Made by a program: the position numbers and the translations under genes. This document shows, one piece after another, positions 1 through 5,832 of a stretch of DNA of 8,527 nt. The DNA comes from Pseudomonadota bacterium (lineage in GTDB: Bacteria; Pseudomonadota; Alphaproteobacteria; Rhizobiales; Methyloligellaceae). Every line of letters starts with the position of its first letter. The stretch's first letter is position 1. The notes beneath the pieces are model-generated. The model was not told where the DNA came from, did no database searches, and was given only the letters and a program-made list of their open reading frames with translations. The DNA lies in assembly GCA_022567275.1 (NCBI GenBank), contig JADFHH010000051.1:1-8527 (forward strand). Reading direction: 5' to 3'.

Positions 1-660
1 GCCGTAGCGTCCCGCGCTGGTATCGACGCGTCGAAGGTTGAGCTGGTCACGATTACGGAGGCGGCGCAGTCGGCTGCGTTGGCCAGTGGCAGGATCGACG
101 GCATCCTCGGTTGGACGACCTACCACTCACCACAGGTTGCTGAACTCACCGGCGGCGTCGGTCAGGTCTTGTGGTCGGACTACAACTTCGACCTGATGAA
201 CCTCTCGATTATCGCGAGTGACGACATGATCGCCAATGACCGCGACATGATATGCGCCATCGTACGTGTTTCCATGCGTGCTCTCGAGTACGCGATAGAC
301 AATCCCGACGAGGCGATCGACGCTCTGATGGGCGAGTTCGCCAACCTGAACCGGAACATAATGTTGGGACAGCTCGTCAACATGTTCGAGCTCATCGGAA
401 CTCCCAACACCGAAGGCAAGCCGCTCGGATGGGTATCGGAGGACGACGTCGCATCAGCTATCGGTGTGCTCAGCGAAGCCGGAGAGCCGCTCCAGATCGG
501 CACGGTCAAGGCATTAGACTCGGCGCTGTCGGTCAACGGCATTTCGCCGAGTGGCGAAAACGCCCGCGTTGCCGGAGGATCGTTCGAAAATATGGATGAC
601 GGCGGCTTTTCCTGGGAACGCACCGATCTGGTCGAGCCGCTCAAGGGCGAGCTGAGCTGA
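1..660 (+). CDS. ABC transporter substrate-binding protein, NMT1/THI5-like (3' part)
   Basis: The frame is open from the first base to TGA at 658-660, so the gene begins upstream and only its last 219 residues are visible. The opening residues (AGIDASKVELVTI, then a segment with ALASGRIDGILGW) match the second-lobe pattern of SsuA/ThiY/NMT1-type periplasmic binding proteins, where a ligand-cleft residue precedes a 'G-R-hydrophobic-D' motif. The stretch from about residue 60 to 120 (NLSIIASDDMI, then an 'ALEYAIDNPDEAIDAL' helix) is also typical: after the partner or ligand lobe these proteins carry a 'NPDEA' helix. Such proteins capture a small organic ligand (sulfonates, nitrate, thiamine precursors and others) for an ABC importer. 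The ligand cannot be told from this part. The signal peptide, if any, lies outside the window. No permease or ATPase gene follows; trmB starts 35 bp downstream. The family call is solid; the substrate is unknown. Confidence 0.75.
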   Translation, partial: AVASRAGIDASKVELVTITEAAQSAALASGRIDGILGWTTYHSPQVAELTGGVGQVLWSDYNFDLMNLSIIASDDMIANDRDMICAIVRVSMRALEYAIDNPDEAIDALMGEFANLNRNIMLGQLVNMFELIGTPNTEGKPLGWVSEDDVASAIGVLSEAGEPLQIGTVKALDSALSVNGISPSGENARVAGGSFENMDDGGFSWERTDLVEPLKGELS

Positions 661-695
661 CGACACGCGTGTGACACGCACAATGGATACCATTA

Positions 696-1385
696 ATGGG
701 CCGCGACCCTAGACGTCTTCGCACCTATGGGCGGCGCAAGGGGCACCGCCTCTCCGCGCGCAAGACGCGGCTGCTGGACGAGCTGTTGCCAAAACTGCGC
801 CTCGATCTGGAAGCGCCGCCGCCCGCGCCCCTCGCCAGCCTGTTTCCCGGCTCCCACTCGCAAGTCTGGCTGGAGATCGGCTTTGGCGCCGGCGAACATC
901 TGGTGTGGCAGGCGCAAGCGAACCCGCATATCGGCTTTATTGGCTGCGAGCCCTTCATCAATGGCGTGGCCACCCTGCTGGGCGAGATCGATGCGCGCAA
1001 GCTCGCCAATATCCTGATTCATGACGGCGATGCACGCGAAGTGCTCGACTGGCTGGGGGACGCGTCGCTGGCGCGGATTTTTCTGCTCTATCCCGACCCC
1101 TGGCCCAAGGCGCGCCATCACAAGCGCCGGCTGATGTCGCCGCGCACGCTTGCCGCATTCGCCAGGGTGATGAATCGCGACGCGCAATTGCGGGTCGCCA
1201 GCGACAGTGGCGATTATGTGCGCACCACCCTGGAAGCCGTGTTCGCCGGCAAGGATTTCGAATGGCTGGCCGAGGGGCCTGCGGACTGGCGCGCGCGCCC
1301 GCCCGACTGGCCGCAAACCCGCTATGAGAAAAAAGCGCTCGGCGAGGGGGGCAAGGCGCATAGTCTGATTTTCAGGCGGGTTTGA
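696..1385 (+). CDS. trmB: tRNA (guanine-N7-)-methyltransferase TrmB
   Basis: This 229-residue protein has the usual length for TrmB, the SAM-dependent enzyme that makes m7G at position 46 of the tRNA variable loop. The SAM-binding motif I, LEIGFGAGEH, starts near residue 59. It is followed by an acidic ribose-contacting segment (GCEPFINGV) and IHDGDARE. The family signature YPDPWPKARHHKRRL begins at residue 132, and the C-terminus keeps the TRYEKKALGEGGKAH segment with a final FRR. The N-terminal RRLRTYGRRKGHRLS stretch is also characteristic. ATG 696 is the only conventional start before an in-frame stop at 672. It has no clear Shine-Dalgarno sequence and sits inside the 10-bp palindrome CCATTAATGG (690-699). 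In many alphaproteobacteria trmB directly precedes rimP; here two toxin-antitoxin modules intervene. The gene is convergent with parE1, 62 bp away, with no good terminator between them. Confidence 0.96.
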   Translation: MGRDPRRLRTYGRRKGHRLSARKTRLLDELLPKLRLDLEAPPPAPLASLFPGSHSQVWLEIGFGAGEHLVWQAQANPHIGFIGCEPFINGVATLLGEIDARKLANILIHDGDAREVLDWLGDASLARIFLLYPDPWPKARHHKRRLMSPRTLAAFARVMNRDAQLRVASDSGDYVRTTLEAVFAGKDFEWLAEGPADWRARPPDWPQTRYEKKALGEGGKAHSLIFRRV

Positions 1386-1390
1386 CCTTT

Positions 1391-1422
1391 GCCGGTTAAT
1401 CCGGCCAGCTTTCATCGCGCCA
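1391..1422. repeat. 32-bp direct repeat, copy A (ParE C-terminus-like relic)
   Basis: This segment matches 2091-2122 at 31 of 32 positions; the only difference is A at 1414 versus T at 2114. It begins with a small inverted repeat, GCCGG-TTAAT-CCGGC (1391-1405). On the - strand it encodes WRDESWPD followed by TAA, nearly the same as the WREESWPD end of ParE2. Reading further back gives MAMNW and then a stop after a few codons, so the rest of the gene is absent. It is therefore either a duplicated tail of parE2 or the last trace of another ParE gene. The similarity ends abruptly on both sides. Confidence 0.85.
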
Positions 1423-1447
1423 ATTCATCGCCATTCTGTTTCAAATC

Positions 1448-1738
1448 TCAAAAATGCCGTGCGGGGTCTTGTCTGTTGCCAAGGACGCGAACAATCAAAA
1501 TACCGCTCCAGGATGACGGATAATAGATTGAATGAGAGCGGTATTCGTAACGGCGCAAACCGGATTTGATAAAGGCATAATCATTGCCCCAGCCTTGATT
1601 TTCCGCCAGCACCTCGAATTTCTCATGCAAGCCGGAAACATATTCGCGTGCCGTATCGGTGCCATAATTCAAGATGGAATATTCGTAGATGTCTTCAATC
1701 TCATTTTCAGCCCTGTTCGTGAGTTTATATTTTCCCAT
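1448..1738 (-). CDS. parE: ParE-type toxin of a type II toxin-antitoxin module (module 1)
   Basis: The product is a 96-residue RelE/ParE-superfamily toxin. It opens with a first strand and helix of the form YKLTNRAENEIEDIYEYS. A REYVSGLHEKFEVLAEN helix follows, then LRRYEYRSHSIYY and the terminal strand LIVRVLGNRQDPARHF, which is the classic ParE ending. ParE toxins usually poison DNA gyrase and are held inactive by the cognate ParD. The start was placed at ATG 1738, which overlaps the parD1 stop by 14 bp and has GGCAGG immediately upstream; a TTG at 1759 would add seven residues but lacks support. The usual histidine in the terminal strand (RVLH) is replaced by G-N here. That may matter for activity or may be ordinary variation. 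The gene appears complete and is AT-richer than trmB or rimP. The cellular target is inferred from the family only. Confidence 0.9.
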   Translation of the reverse strand: MGKYKLTNRAENEIEDIYEYSILNYGTDTAREYVSGLHEKFEVLAENQGWGNDYAFIKSGLRRYEYRSHSIYYPSSWSGILIVRVLGNRQDPARHF

Positions 1739-1982
1739 CCTGCCGCAATTTTTTTTCAACCCGCTTCATAATATCGGGAATGGAATTTTCACTCACACCG
1801 CTGTTCAACCCTTCATCGATCAGGGAACGTAATTCGCGCTCGGCCAACCTGCGGTCCTGGTCACGCCTGATCAGATCGCGAAAATATTCGCTGTCGTTGC
1901 CATAGCGTCCAGAGTTGATCTGGGCTTTAACCCAGTCTTCCATTGCTTCGGGAATGGTGATCGTTTTTCGCATCATCGCCAT
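1725..1982 (-). CDS. parD: ParD-type antitoxin, ribbon-helix-helix (module 1)
   Basis: This 85-residue protein has the ParD layout: a short N-terminal DNA-binding strand (RKTITIPEAM), the helix DWVKAQINSGRYGNDSEYFR with the family's 'SGRYGN-SE' motif, and a charged C-terminal half that would wrap the toxin (ending KRVEKKLRQDGKI). As a dimer it should neutralise ParE1 and repress its own promoter. Several in-frame starts exist. ATG 1982 was chosen because GAAGGAG lies 8 bp upstream, whereas ATG 2012 has no such signal and would read through this ribosome binding site. The stop overlaps the parE1 start, a sign of coupled translation. A sigma70-like promoter and inverted-repeat operator lie just upstream (2012-2061). 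Confidence 0.9.
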   Translation of the reverse strand: MAMMRKTITIPEAMEDWVKAQINSGRYGNDSEYFRDLIRRDQDRRLAERELRSLIDEGLNSGVSENSIPDIMKRVEKKLRQDGKI

Positions 1983-2011
1983 AATTAAATCTCCTTCGCA
2001 ACAATATGCCA

Positions 2012-2040
2012 TATGACGAGAGTATGACGCAAATCATACT
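2012..2040. promoter_or_regulatory. Likely ParD operator: inverted and direct half-sites
   Basis: Two arms, AGTATGA (2021-2027) and TCATACT (2034-2040), form a perfect 7-bp inverted repeat with a 6-bp spacer. The left arm is repeated once more outward: TATGACG occurs at 2012-2018 and again at 2023-2029, 11 bp apart, so half-sites fall about one helical turn from each other. The repeat covers the -10 box of the parD1 promoter. Ribbon-helix-helix antitoxins typically bind such arrays cooperatively to shut off their own operon. Binding by ParD1 is inferred. Confidence 0.65.
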
Positions 2041-2061
2041 TTTCGATATATTCTGTTTCAA
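2033..2061 (-). promoter_or_regulatory. Promoter of parD1-parE1
   Basis: On the - strand TTGAAA (2061-2056) and TATGAT (2038-2033) are separated by 17 bp, close to the sigma70 consensus with ideal spacing. Transcription would start near 2026, giving a leader of about 44 nt before ATG 1982. The -10 box lies inside the inverted repeat 2021-2040. Confidence 0.7.
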
Positions 2062-2090
2062 TAATTCCATATTGGCCATTATCCGATAGG

Positions 2091-2122
2091 GCCGGTTAAT
2101 CCGGCCAGCTTTCTTCGCGCCA
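2091..2122. repeat. 32-bp direct repeat, copy B (3' end of parE2)
   Basis: This is the intact counterpart of copy A at 1391-1422. It contains the last codons and stop of parE2 together with the GCCGG-TTAAT-CCGGC inverted repeat (2091-2105). The two copies have the same orientation and start exactly 700 bp apart, bracketing module 1. Confidence 0.85.
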
Positions 2123-2404
2123 GTCCCGTGCGCCGTGAATGACGCGCAGGATCGTGATCGTCTCATGGCCCCTGGGCTCATTGCCAAGGGCGTAGGCGAC
2201 GATGTAGGGCAGGCCGGAAACGACTTTCTCATAGGTGCCGGTTACGCGCCCCTTGCGGCCTGTCGGCATGGCCGCGAGGTCATGAATTGTCTGTTCGATA
2301 TTGTCCGCGACCTTGTTGGCCGCAAGGGGATTATCCCGAGCGATGAAGGCCACAATGCCATCGAATTCATCGAGTGCGTCACCAGACCAGTCAACCCGCC
2401 TCAC
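2096..2404 (-). CDS. RelE/ParE-family toxin (module 2)
   Basis: This 102-residue toxin belongs to the RelE/ParE superfamily (plasmid-stabilisation type). The N-terminus VDWSGDALDEFDGIVAFIA is the usual first strand and helix. AANKVADNIEQTIHDLAAMP is the second helix, GRKGRVTGTYEKVVSGLPYI is the central sheet with the common 'GT-E-V--LPY' pattern, and ILRVIHGARDW is the terminal strand. The start is GTG 2404, overlapping the antitoxin's TGA as GTGA, which implies translational coupling. Its stop lies inside repeat copy B. It is only distantly similar to ParE1, so the two modules are not simple copies of each other. Base composition is GC-rich, like the host genes. Whether it acts on gyrase or on mRNA/ribosomes cannot be decided from sequence; the ParE-like ending favours gyrase. 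Confidence 0.9.
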   Translation of the reverse strand: MRRVDWSGDALDEFDGIVAFIARDNPLAANKVADNIEQTIHDLAAMPTGRKGRVTGTYEKVVSGLPYIVAYALGNEPRGHETITILRVIHGARDWREESWPD

Positions 2405-2655
2405 TTTGTTTTGGTGGCGTTATCGATGGTTTTCCTGATGCGGCGCATGGCTTTGTCATGCGGCACGACGCGTTCCGCCTTCATATCGTCCAGGCCGCGC
2501 TCGATGCCCGCGACGATTGCCAACTCGCGCTCGACATAATCGCCAATGGCTTCCCCGGCGAGGAATGATTTTGTGCGGCGGGTCCGCTCGGCAAGTTCGC
2601 CGAGGCGATCCTTGAGTTCCGCTGGCAGCCGGACAGTCAAGGTCGTGCTGGTCAT
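2401..2655 (-). CDS. Ribbon-helix-helix (CopG/ParD-like) antitoxin (module 2)
   Basis: This 84-residue protein opens with a ribbon-helix-helix domain: strand TTLTVRLPAEL, then KDRLGELAERTRRTKSFLAG and the helix EAIGDYVERELAIV. A basic and acidic C-terminal segment (GIERGLDDMKAE, ending DNATKTK) follows and should contact the toxin. It is most like the CopG-family antitoxins paired with RelE/ParE toxins. ATG 2655 was chosen because the domain starts immediately after it and AGGAA lies about 9 bp upstream; a longer reading to 2724 would cross the proposed promoter and add a low-complexity hydrophobic stretch. Its TGA overlaps the toxin GTG by 4 bp. It probably represses its own promoter at 2685-2714. 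Confidence 0.9.
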   Translation of the reverse strand: MTSTTLTVRLPAELKDRLGELAERTRRTKSFLAGEAIGDYVERELAIVAGIERGLDDMKAERVVPHDKAMRRIRKTIDNATKTK

Positions 2656-2684
2656 GTCGTCGGTTCCTGTGTGCTGATGTGTAC

Positions 2685-2714
2685 ATATTAACATAATAAG
2701 CAGGATAATGACAA
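2685..2714 (-). promoter_or_regulatory. Promoter and possible operator of toxin-antitoxin module 2
   Basis: On the - strand TTGTCA (2714-2709) and TAATAT (2690-2685) are 18 bp apart, a good sigma70-like pair. A short inverted repeat, TATTA-ACA-TAATA (2686-2698), overlaps the -10 box and could be bound by the antitoxin. Its arms are only 5 bp and AT-rich, so the operator part is weak. Confidence 0.5.
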
Positions 2715-2778
2715 CATTGATCAAAACTACCTATCCTGTTCCATGCTCCATATTATATTATGTCGTGTCAATCAGTGC

Positions 2779-2806
2779 TTGAACGGCGCGCGAAACCGCG
2801 TATATT
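2779..2806 (+). promoter_or_regulatory. Promoter of the rimP-nusA-ylxR-infB operon
   Basis: TTGAAC (2779-2784) and TATATT (2801-2806) are separated by 16 bp and preceded by CT, resembling the alphaproteobacterial housekeeping pattern CTTGAC...TATAT. Transcription would begin near 2813, about 80 nt before the rimP start. The first part of the transcript then contains the terminator hairpin at 2837-2858. Confidence 0.65.
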
Positions 2807-2836
2807 ACTCCCAACTCATGGTTTGAATTTAATCAG

Positions 2837-2867
2837 GAGTGGGCCCGCCGGTCCGCTCTTTTTGTTT
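2837..2867 (+). terminator. Intrinsic terminator / attenuator in the rimP operon leader
   Basis: GAGTGGGCC (2837-2845), loop CGCC (2846-2849) and GGTCCGCTC (2850-2858) form a 9-bp stem with two G-U pairs and a tetraloop. TTTTTGTTT (2859-2867) follows directly. This is a textbook intrinsic terminator on the + strand. No + strand gene lies between the operon promoter and this hairpin, and no second promoter is visible between it and rimP at 2892, so it should act as an attenuator. An upstream segment, CCC-AA-CTC (2810-2817), could pair with GAGTGGG with one bulged A and serve as antiterminator, if the transcript starts early enough to include it. Confidence 0.75.
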
Positions 2868-2891
2868 ATGTGGGGTTGGGCGGGAGCGGTC

Positions 2892-3440
2892 ATGGCGCAA
2901 TCGCCGCTAAATATGGATGAGAGATTTTTTCGCGAGAGCGGGCAAGCGGCGGCTATAGCCGCGATGGCCTTGCCGGTCTTGCAGGAGCTTGGCTTTGATC
3001 TGGTACGGGTGAAGCTCACAGGACGCGATGGCGGCACCGTACAGATCATGATCGAACGCGTGCCAGGGTCCGTAACGGTGGAGGATTGCTCAGAAGTCTC
3101 CCGGCGATTGTCGCCCCTGTTCGACGCTCATGACCCGTTGCCGGGGGGATATAATCTGGAGGTGTCCTCGCCCGGCATCGACCGGCCGCTGGTGCGCCCC
3201 AGGGATTTGCTCAATTGGGCCGGCCATCAGGCCAGGGTGGAGATGAAGCAATTGATCGATGGGCGCCGCCGGTTTAAAGGTGAGATTGAAGGATTTGAAG
3301 AAGGCGAGCTTCGGCTCTCCGTTGAGTTGGACGGGCATGACAAACCGCTAACCATCGGTCTGGATGTCTCCCTGATCGAGGAGGCGAAGCTGATTGTGGA
3401 TCACGCGGCGCTCGAGGCGGCGTTGAAGCACAAGCCGTAG
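2892..3440 (+). CDS. rimP: Ribosome maturation factor RimP
   Basis: This 182-residue protein assists 30S subunit maturation (central pseudoknot and S12/S19-dependent steps). The N-terminal alpha/beta domain contains ALPVLQELGFDLVRVKL and GGTVQIMIER, then VTVEDCSEVSRRLSPLFD. The family signature LEVSSPGIDRPL occupies residues 89-100. The Sm-like C-terminal barrel includes RRRFKGEIEGFEEGELRLS and the closing SLIEEAKLIVD. The frame is open back to 2760, but that would place the start upstream of the promoter. ATG 2892 is favoured, with GGGAG 5 bp upstream; ATG 2913 has no ribosome binding site. It is the first gene of the operon; nusA follows after 31 bp. Expression is probably governed by the leader terminator at 2837-2867. 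Confidence 0.93.
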   Translation: MAQSPLNMDERFFRESGQAAAIAAMALPVLQELGFDLVRVKLTGRDGGTVQIMIERVPGSVTVEDCSEVSRRLSPLFDAHDPLPGGYNLEVSSPGIDRPLVRPRDLLNWAGHQARVEMKQLIDGRRRFKGEIEGFEEGELRLSVELDGHDKPLTIGLDVSLIEEAKLIVDHAALEAALKHKP

Positions 3441-3471
3441 CACTGGATAAAGAGGTTCCGGAGGCATCAGG

Positions 3472-5148
3472 ATGACTCAGTTAGGTATCAGCGCGAACAG
3501 ACTGGAATTGCTGCAAATCGCGGAATCGGTGGCGCGGGAGAAGTCGATCGACCGCACGATAGTCATCGCCGCCATGGAGGATGCAATCCAGAAAGCGGCG
3601 AAGTCGCGCTATGGCAGCGATAATGAGATACGCGCGGAAATTTCCCAGGAGACGGGAGAGATTCTGCTCACCCGGCTGCTTGAGATCGTCGAGACCGTGA
3701 ACATGGAAGCCACGCAAATCTCGCTGAAAGAAGCGCGCCGCCGCAACAAGGCATCGCAGCTCGGCGACTATATCGCGGAGGAATTGCCGCCGCTCGATTT
3801 CGGCCGCGTCGCCGCGCAGAACGCCAAGCAGGTCATCGTCCAGAAGGTGCGCGAGGCCGAACGCGAGCGTCAGTTCGAGGAATATAAGGACCGCATCTCC
3901 GAGATCGTAAACGGCATCGTCAAGCGCGTCGAATATGGCAACATCATCGTCGATCTGGGACGTGGCGAGGCGATCGTGCGCCGCGACGAGGCCCTGCCGC
4001 GGGAAAATTTCCGCTACGGAGACCGGGTTCGCGCCTATATTTACGACGTGCGCTCCGAGCAGCGCGGGCCGCAGATTTTTCTCTCCCGCACGCGTTCTGA
4101 ATTCATGGCCAAGCTGTTCGCGCAGGAAGTGCCGGAAATCTACGATAGTATCGTCGAGATCAAGTCGGTGGCCCGCGATCCGGGCTCCCGCGCCAAGATC
4201 GCGGTACTGTCCAACGATTCGGCAATCGATCCGGTGGGCGCGTGTGTCGGCATGCGCGGGTCGCGCGTGCAGGCGGTGGTGAACGAGCTCCAGGGTGAAA
4301 AAATCGACATCATCCAGTGGTCGCCCGACGCCGCCACCTTCATCGTCAATGCTCTGGCCCCGGCCGAAGTGGTCAAGGTGGTGCTGGATGAGGACGCCGA
4401 GCGCATTGAGGTCGTGGTGCCCGACGCCCAGCTCTCCCTGGCGATTGGCCGGCGCGGGCAGAATGTGCGCCTCGCTTCCCAGCTCACCGGCTGGGACATC
4501 GATATCCTGACCGAGGCGGAAGAGTCAGAGCGCCGCCAGAGCGAGTTCGCCGAACGCTCCGCGATGTTCATGGAAGCGCTCGACGTGGACGAGGTGATCG
4601 CCCAGCTGCTCGCCTCGGAAGGATTCTCTTCAGTGGAAGAAGCCGCATTCGTGGAAATTTCCGAAATCGCCAATATCGAGGGCTTCGACGAGGAAACAGG
4701 ACAGGAAATCCAGACGCGCGCGCGCGAATTTCTTGAGCGGCGCGAACAGGAACTCGACAAAAAACGCAAAAAACTGGGCGTGGAAGACGCCATGGCGGAG
4801 ATTCCCGGCATGACAATGGAGATGATGGTCGCACTGGGCGAAAATAAGGTGAAAACGGTAGAGGATTTCGCCGGCAGCGTTACCGAAGACCTGATCGGCT
4901 GGTATGAGAAGGTGGATGACGAAAGTGTCCGCCAGGCGGGCTATTTCGATGATCTTGGCACCTCCAAGCCTGACGCGGAAGCGATGATCATGGCCGCGCG
5001 CGTCCAGGTTGGCTGGATCACGGAAGAAGATTTACAGCCAAAAGCTGAAGTCGAAAGCGAGGACGCAGAGGCTTCAGACGATGCGATGGCTCCCGCCGCG
5101 GAGGGGGACGAAGCGGACAAGGATGCGGTCACGGATTCGGGCGCGTGA
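3472..5148 (+). CDS. nusA: Transcription termination/antitermination factor NusA
   Basis: NusA binds RNA polymerase near the RNA exit channel and modulates pausing, intrinsic and Rho termination, and antitermination. The 558 residues show the full alphaproteobacterial architecture. The polymerase-binding N-terminal domain runs from 1 to about 135 (it includes VAREKSIDRTIVIAAMEDAI). An S1 domain lies at about 142-210 (NGIVKRVEYGNIIVDLGRGE). KH1 contains CVGMRGSRVQAV near residue 257, and KH2 contains LAIGRRGQNVRLASQLTGW near residue 325. Two acidic-repeat helix-hairpin-helix domains follow (about 365-430 and 440-510), and then an Asp/Glu-rich tail from about 515. ATG 3472 has GGAG 8 bp upstream. 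It sits between rimP and ylxR, as in most bacteria, and is a candidate regulator of the terminator at the head of its own operon. Confidence 0.97.
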   Translation: MTQLGISANRLELLQIAESVAREKSIDRTIVIAAMEDAIQKAAKSRYGSDNEIRAEISQETGEILLTRLLEIVETVNMEATQISLKEARRRNKASQLGDYIAEELPPLDFGRVAAQNAKQVIVQKVREAERERQFEEYKDRISEIVNGIVKRVEYGNIIVDLGRGEAIVRRDEALPRENFRYGDRVRAYIYDVRSEQRGPQIFLSRTRSEFMAKLFAQEVPEIYDSIVEIKSVARDPGSRAKIAVLSNDSAIDPVGACVGMRGSRVQAVVNELQGEKIDIIQWSPDAATFIVNALAPAEVVKVVLDEDAERIEVVVPDAQLSLAIGRRGQNVRLASQLTGWDIDILTEAEESERRQSEFAERSAMFMEALDVDEVIAQLLASEGFSSVEEAAFVEISEIANIEGFDEETGQEIQTRAREFLERREQELDKKRKKLGVEDAMAEIPGMTMEMMVALGENKVKTVEDFAGSVTEDLIGWYEKVDDESVRQAGYFDDLGTSKPDAEAMIMAARVQVGWITEEDLQPKAEVESEDAEASDDAMAPAAEGDEADKDAVTDSGA

Positions 5149-5172
5149 GCGCGTCATGGTCCCGGCGCGGCA

Positions 5173-5811
5173 ATGGAGCTGGCCAGCATGGCAAGGAGCG
5201 CACAGAGCGGAAATTGCGAGACGCAGCGGCAATGTGCCGTTACGCGCGTACGCGCGCCGTGTCGTGAGCTGCTGCGCTTTGCCATCGATCCCGAAGGCCA
5301 TGCCGTCCCGGATTTGAAGGCGCGGCTGCCGGGCCGGGGTGTGTGGCTCATTTGCGCGCGCGATGTGGTCGAAAAAGCCGCCGCGGACGGTGTTTTCAGC
5401 AAGGCGTTCCGACAGCCTGTGAAAACAGCGGAAACCCTCCCGGCACTGGTCGACTCCCTGTTGCAGCGTGACGCGTTACAGCGTCTGTCTCTGGCGAACA
5501 AGGCCGGCCTTGTGGTATGCGGTTTCGACAAGATCGCGAAATTGCTGCGGGCCGGCGGCGAAGCGGCTTTGCTTCACGCCAGTGACGCGTCGCTAAGCGG
5601 TTGCGCGAAACTGGATGCGCTGGCGAACGGGCCGCGGCCGGCGGCGGCGGTTTTGTGCAACTTTAACGTGGAGCAATTGAGTTTGGCATTAGGCCGGCCA
5701 AATGTGGTACACGCTGCACTGAAGCAGGGCGGGCCGCGTGAGAAATTCTATCATGCCGTGGCGCGCCTTGAGCGATTTCGGGCTGGCGGCACACTTTACG
5801 CGGCGGCATAG
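5173..5811 (+). CDS. ylxR: YlxR-family RNA-binding protein fused to an L7Ae-like domain
   Basis: The N-terminal domain has the YlxR (DUF448) hallmarks: QRQCAVTR, LLRFAIDPEG, VPDLKARLPGRGVWL (the PGRG core at about 53-56) and FSKAFRQPV. From about residue 95 a second domain, containing SLANKAGLVVCGFDKI, LLHASDAS and LALGRPNVVHAAL, resembles the L7Ae/L30e RNA-binding fold. Gram-positive bacteria encode these as two adjacent genes (ylxR and ylxQ); here they form one 212-residue chain, as is common in alphaproteobacteria. YlxR has been described as nucleoid- or RNA-associated, and its molecular role is not settled. ATG 5173 lies 24 bp past the nusA stop in the same frame. ATG 5188 is equally possible, since GGAG lies 9 bp before it, and would shorten the protein by five residues. 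Confidence 0.9.
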   Translation: MELASMARSAQSGNCETQRQCAVTRVRAPCRELLRFAIDPEGHAVPDLKARLPGRGVWLICARDVVEKAAADGVFSKAFRQPVKTAETLPALVDSLLQRDALQRLSLANKAGLVVCGFDKIAKLLRAGGEAALLHASDASLSGCAKLDALANGPRPAAAVLCNFNVEQLSLALGRPNVVHAALKQGGPREKFYHAVARLERFRAGGTLYAAA

Positions 5812-5832
5812 AGGCCGGAATATGGAACAAAT

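Noticed and set aside
683..712. Nine-codon frame starting at ATG 683 and overlapping the trmB start
   Set aside because: There is no ribosome binding site and nothing to suggest it is translated; the overlap is explained by chance ATG content.
1391..1405. Possible integron attC core in the GCCGGTTAATCCGGC hairpin
   Set aside because: The bases after GTT do not fit the GTTRRRY core, and the long imperfect palindrome of an attC site is absent.
693..1415. 240-codon - strand frame opposite trmB
   Set aside because: It is the antisense shadow of trmB, rich in Arg/Gly/Ala, with no ribosome binding site and no family motif.
1725..2012. Longer parD1 starting at ATG 2012
   Set aside because: The added ten codons read through the GAAGGAG ribosome binding site that serves ATG 1982, and ParD proteins begin close to the RKTITI strand.
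2135..2539. + strand frame opposite parE2 and its antitoxin
   Set aside because: The - strand reading gives two recognisable overlapping toxin-antitoxin proteins; the + strand frame shows no motif and lacks a start signal.
2760..2891. In-frame N-terminal extension of rimP back to ATG 2760
   Set aside because: It would run through the proposed promoter and the terminator hairpin, has no ribosome binding site, and encodes residues not found in RimP.
4140..4811. 223-codon - strand frame inside nusA
   Set aside because: It is a Ser/Arg-rich antisense shadow of the KH and acidic-repeat region of NusA.
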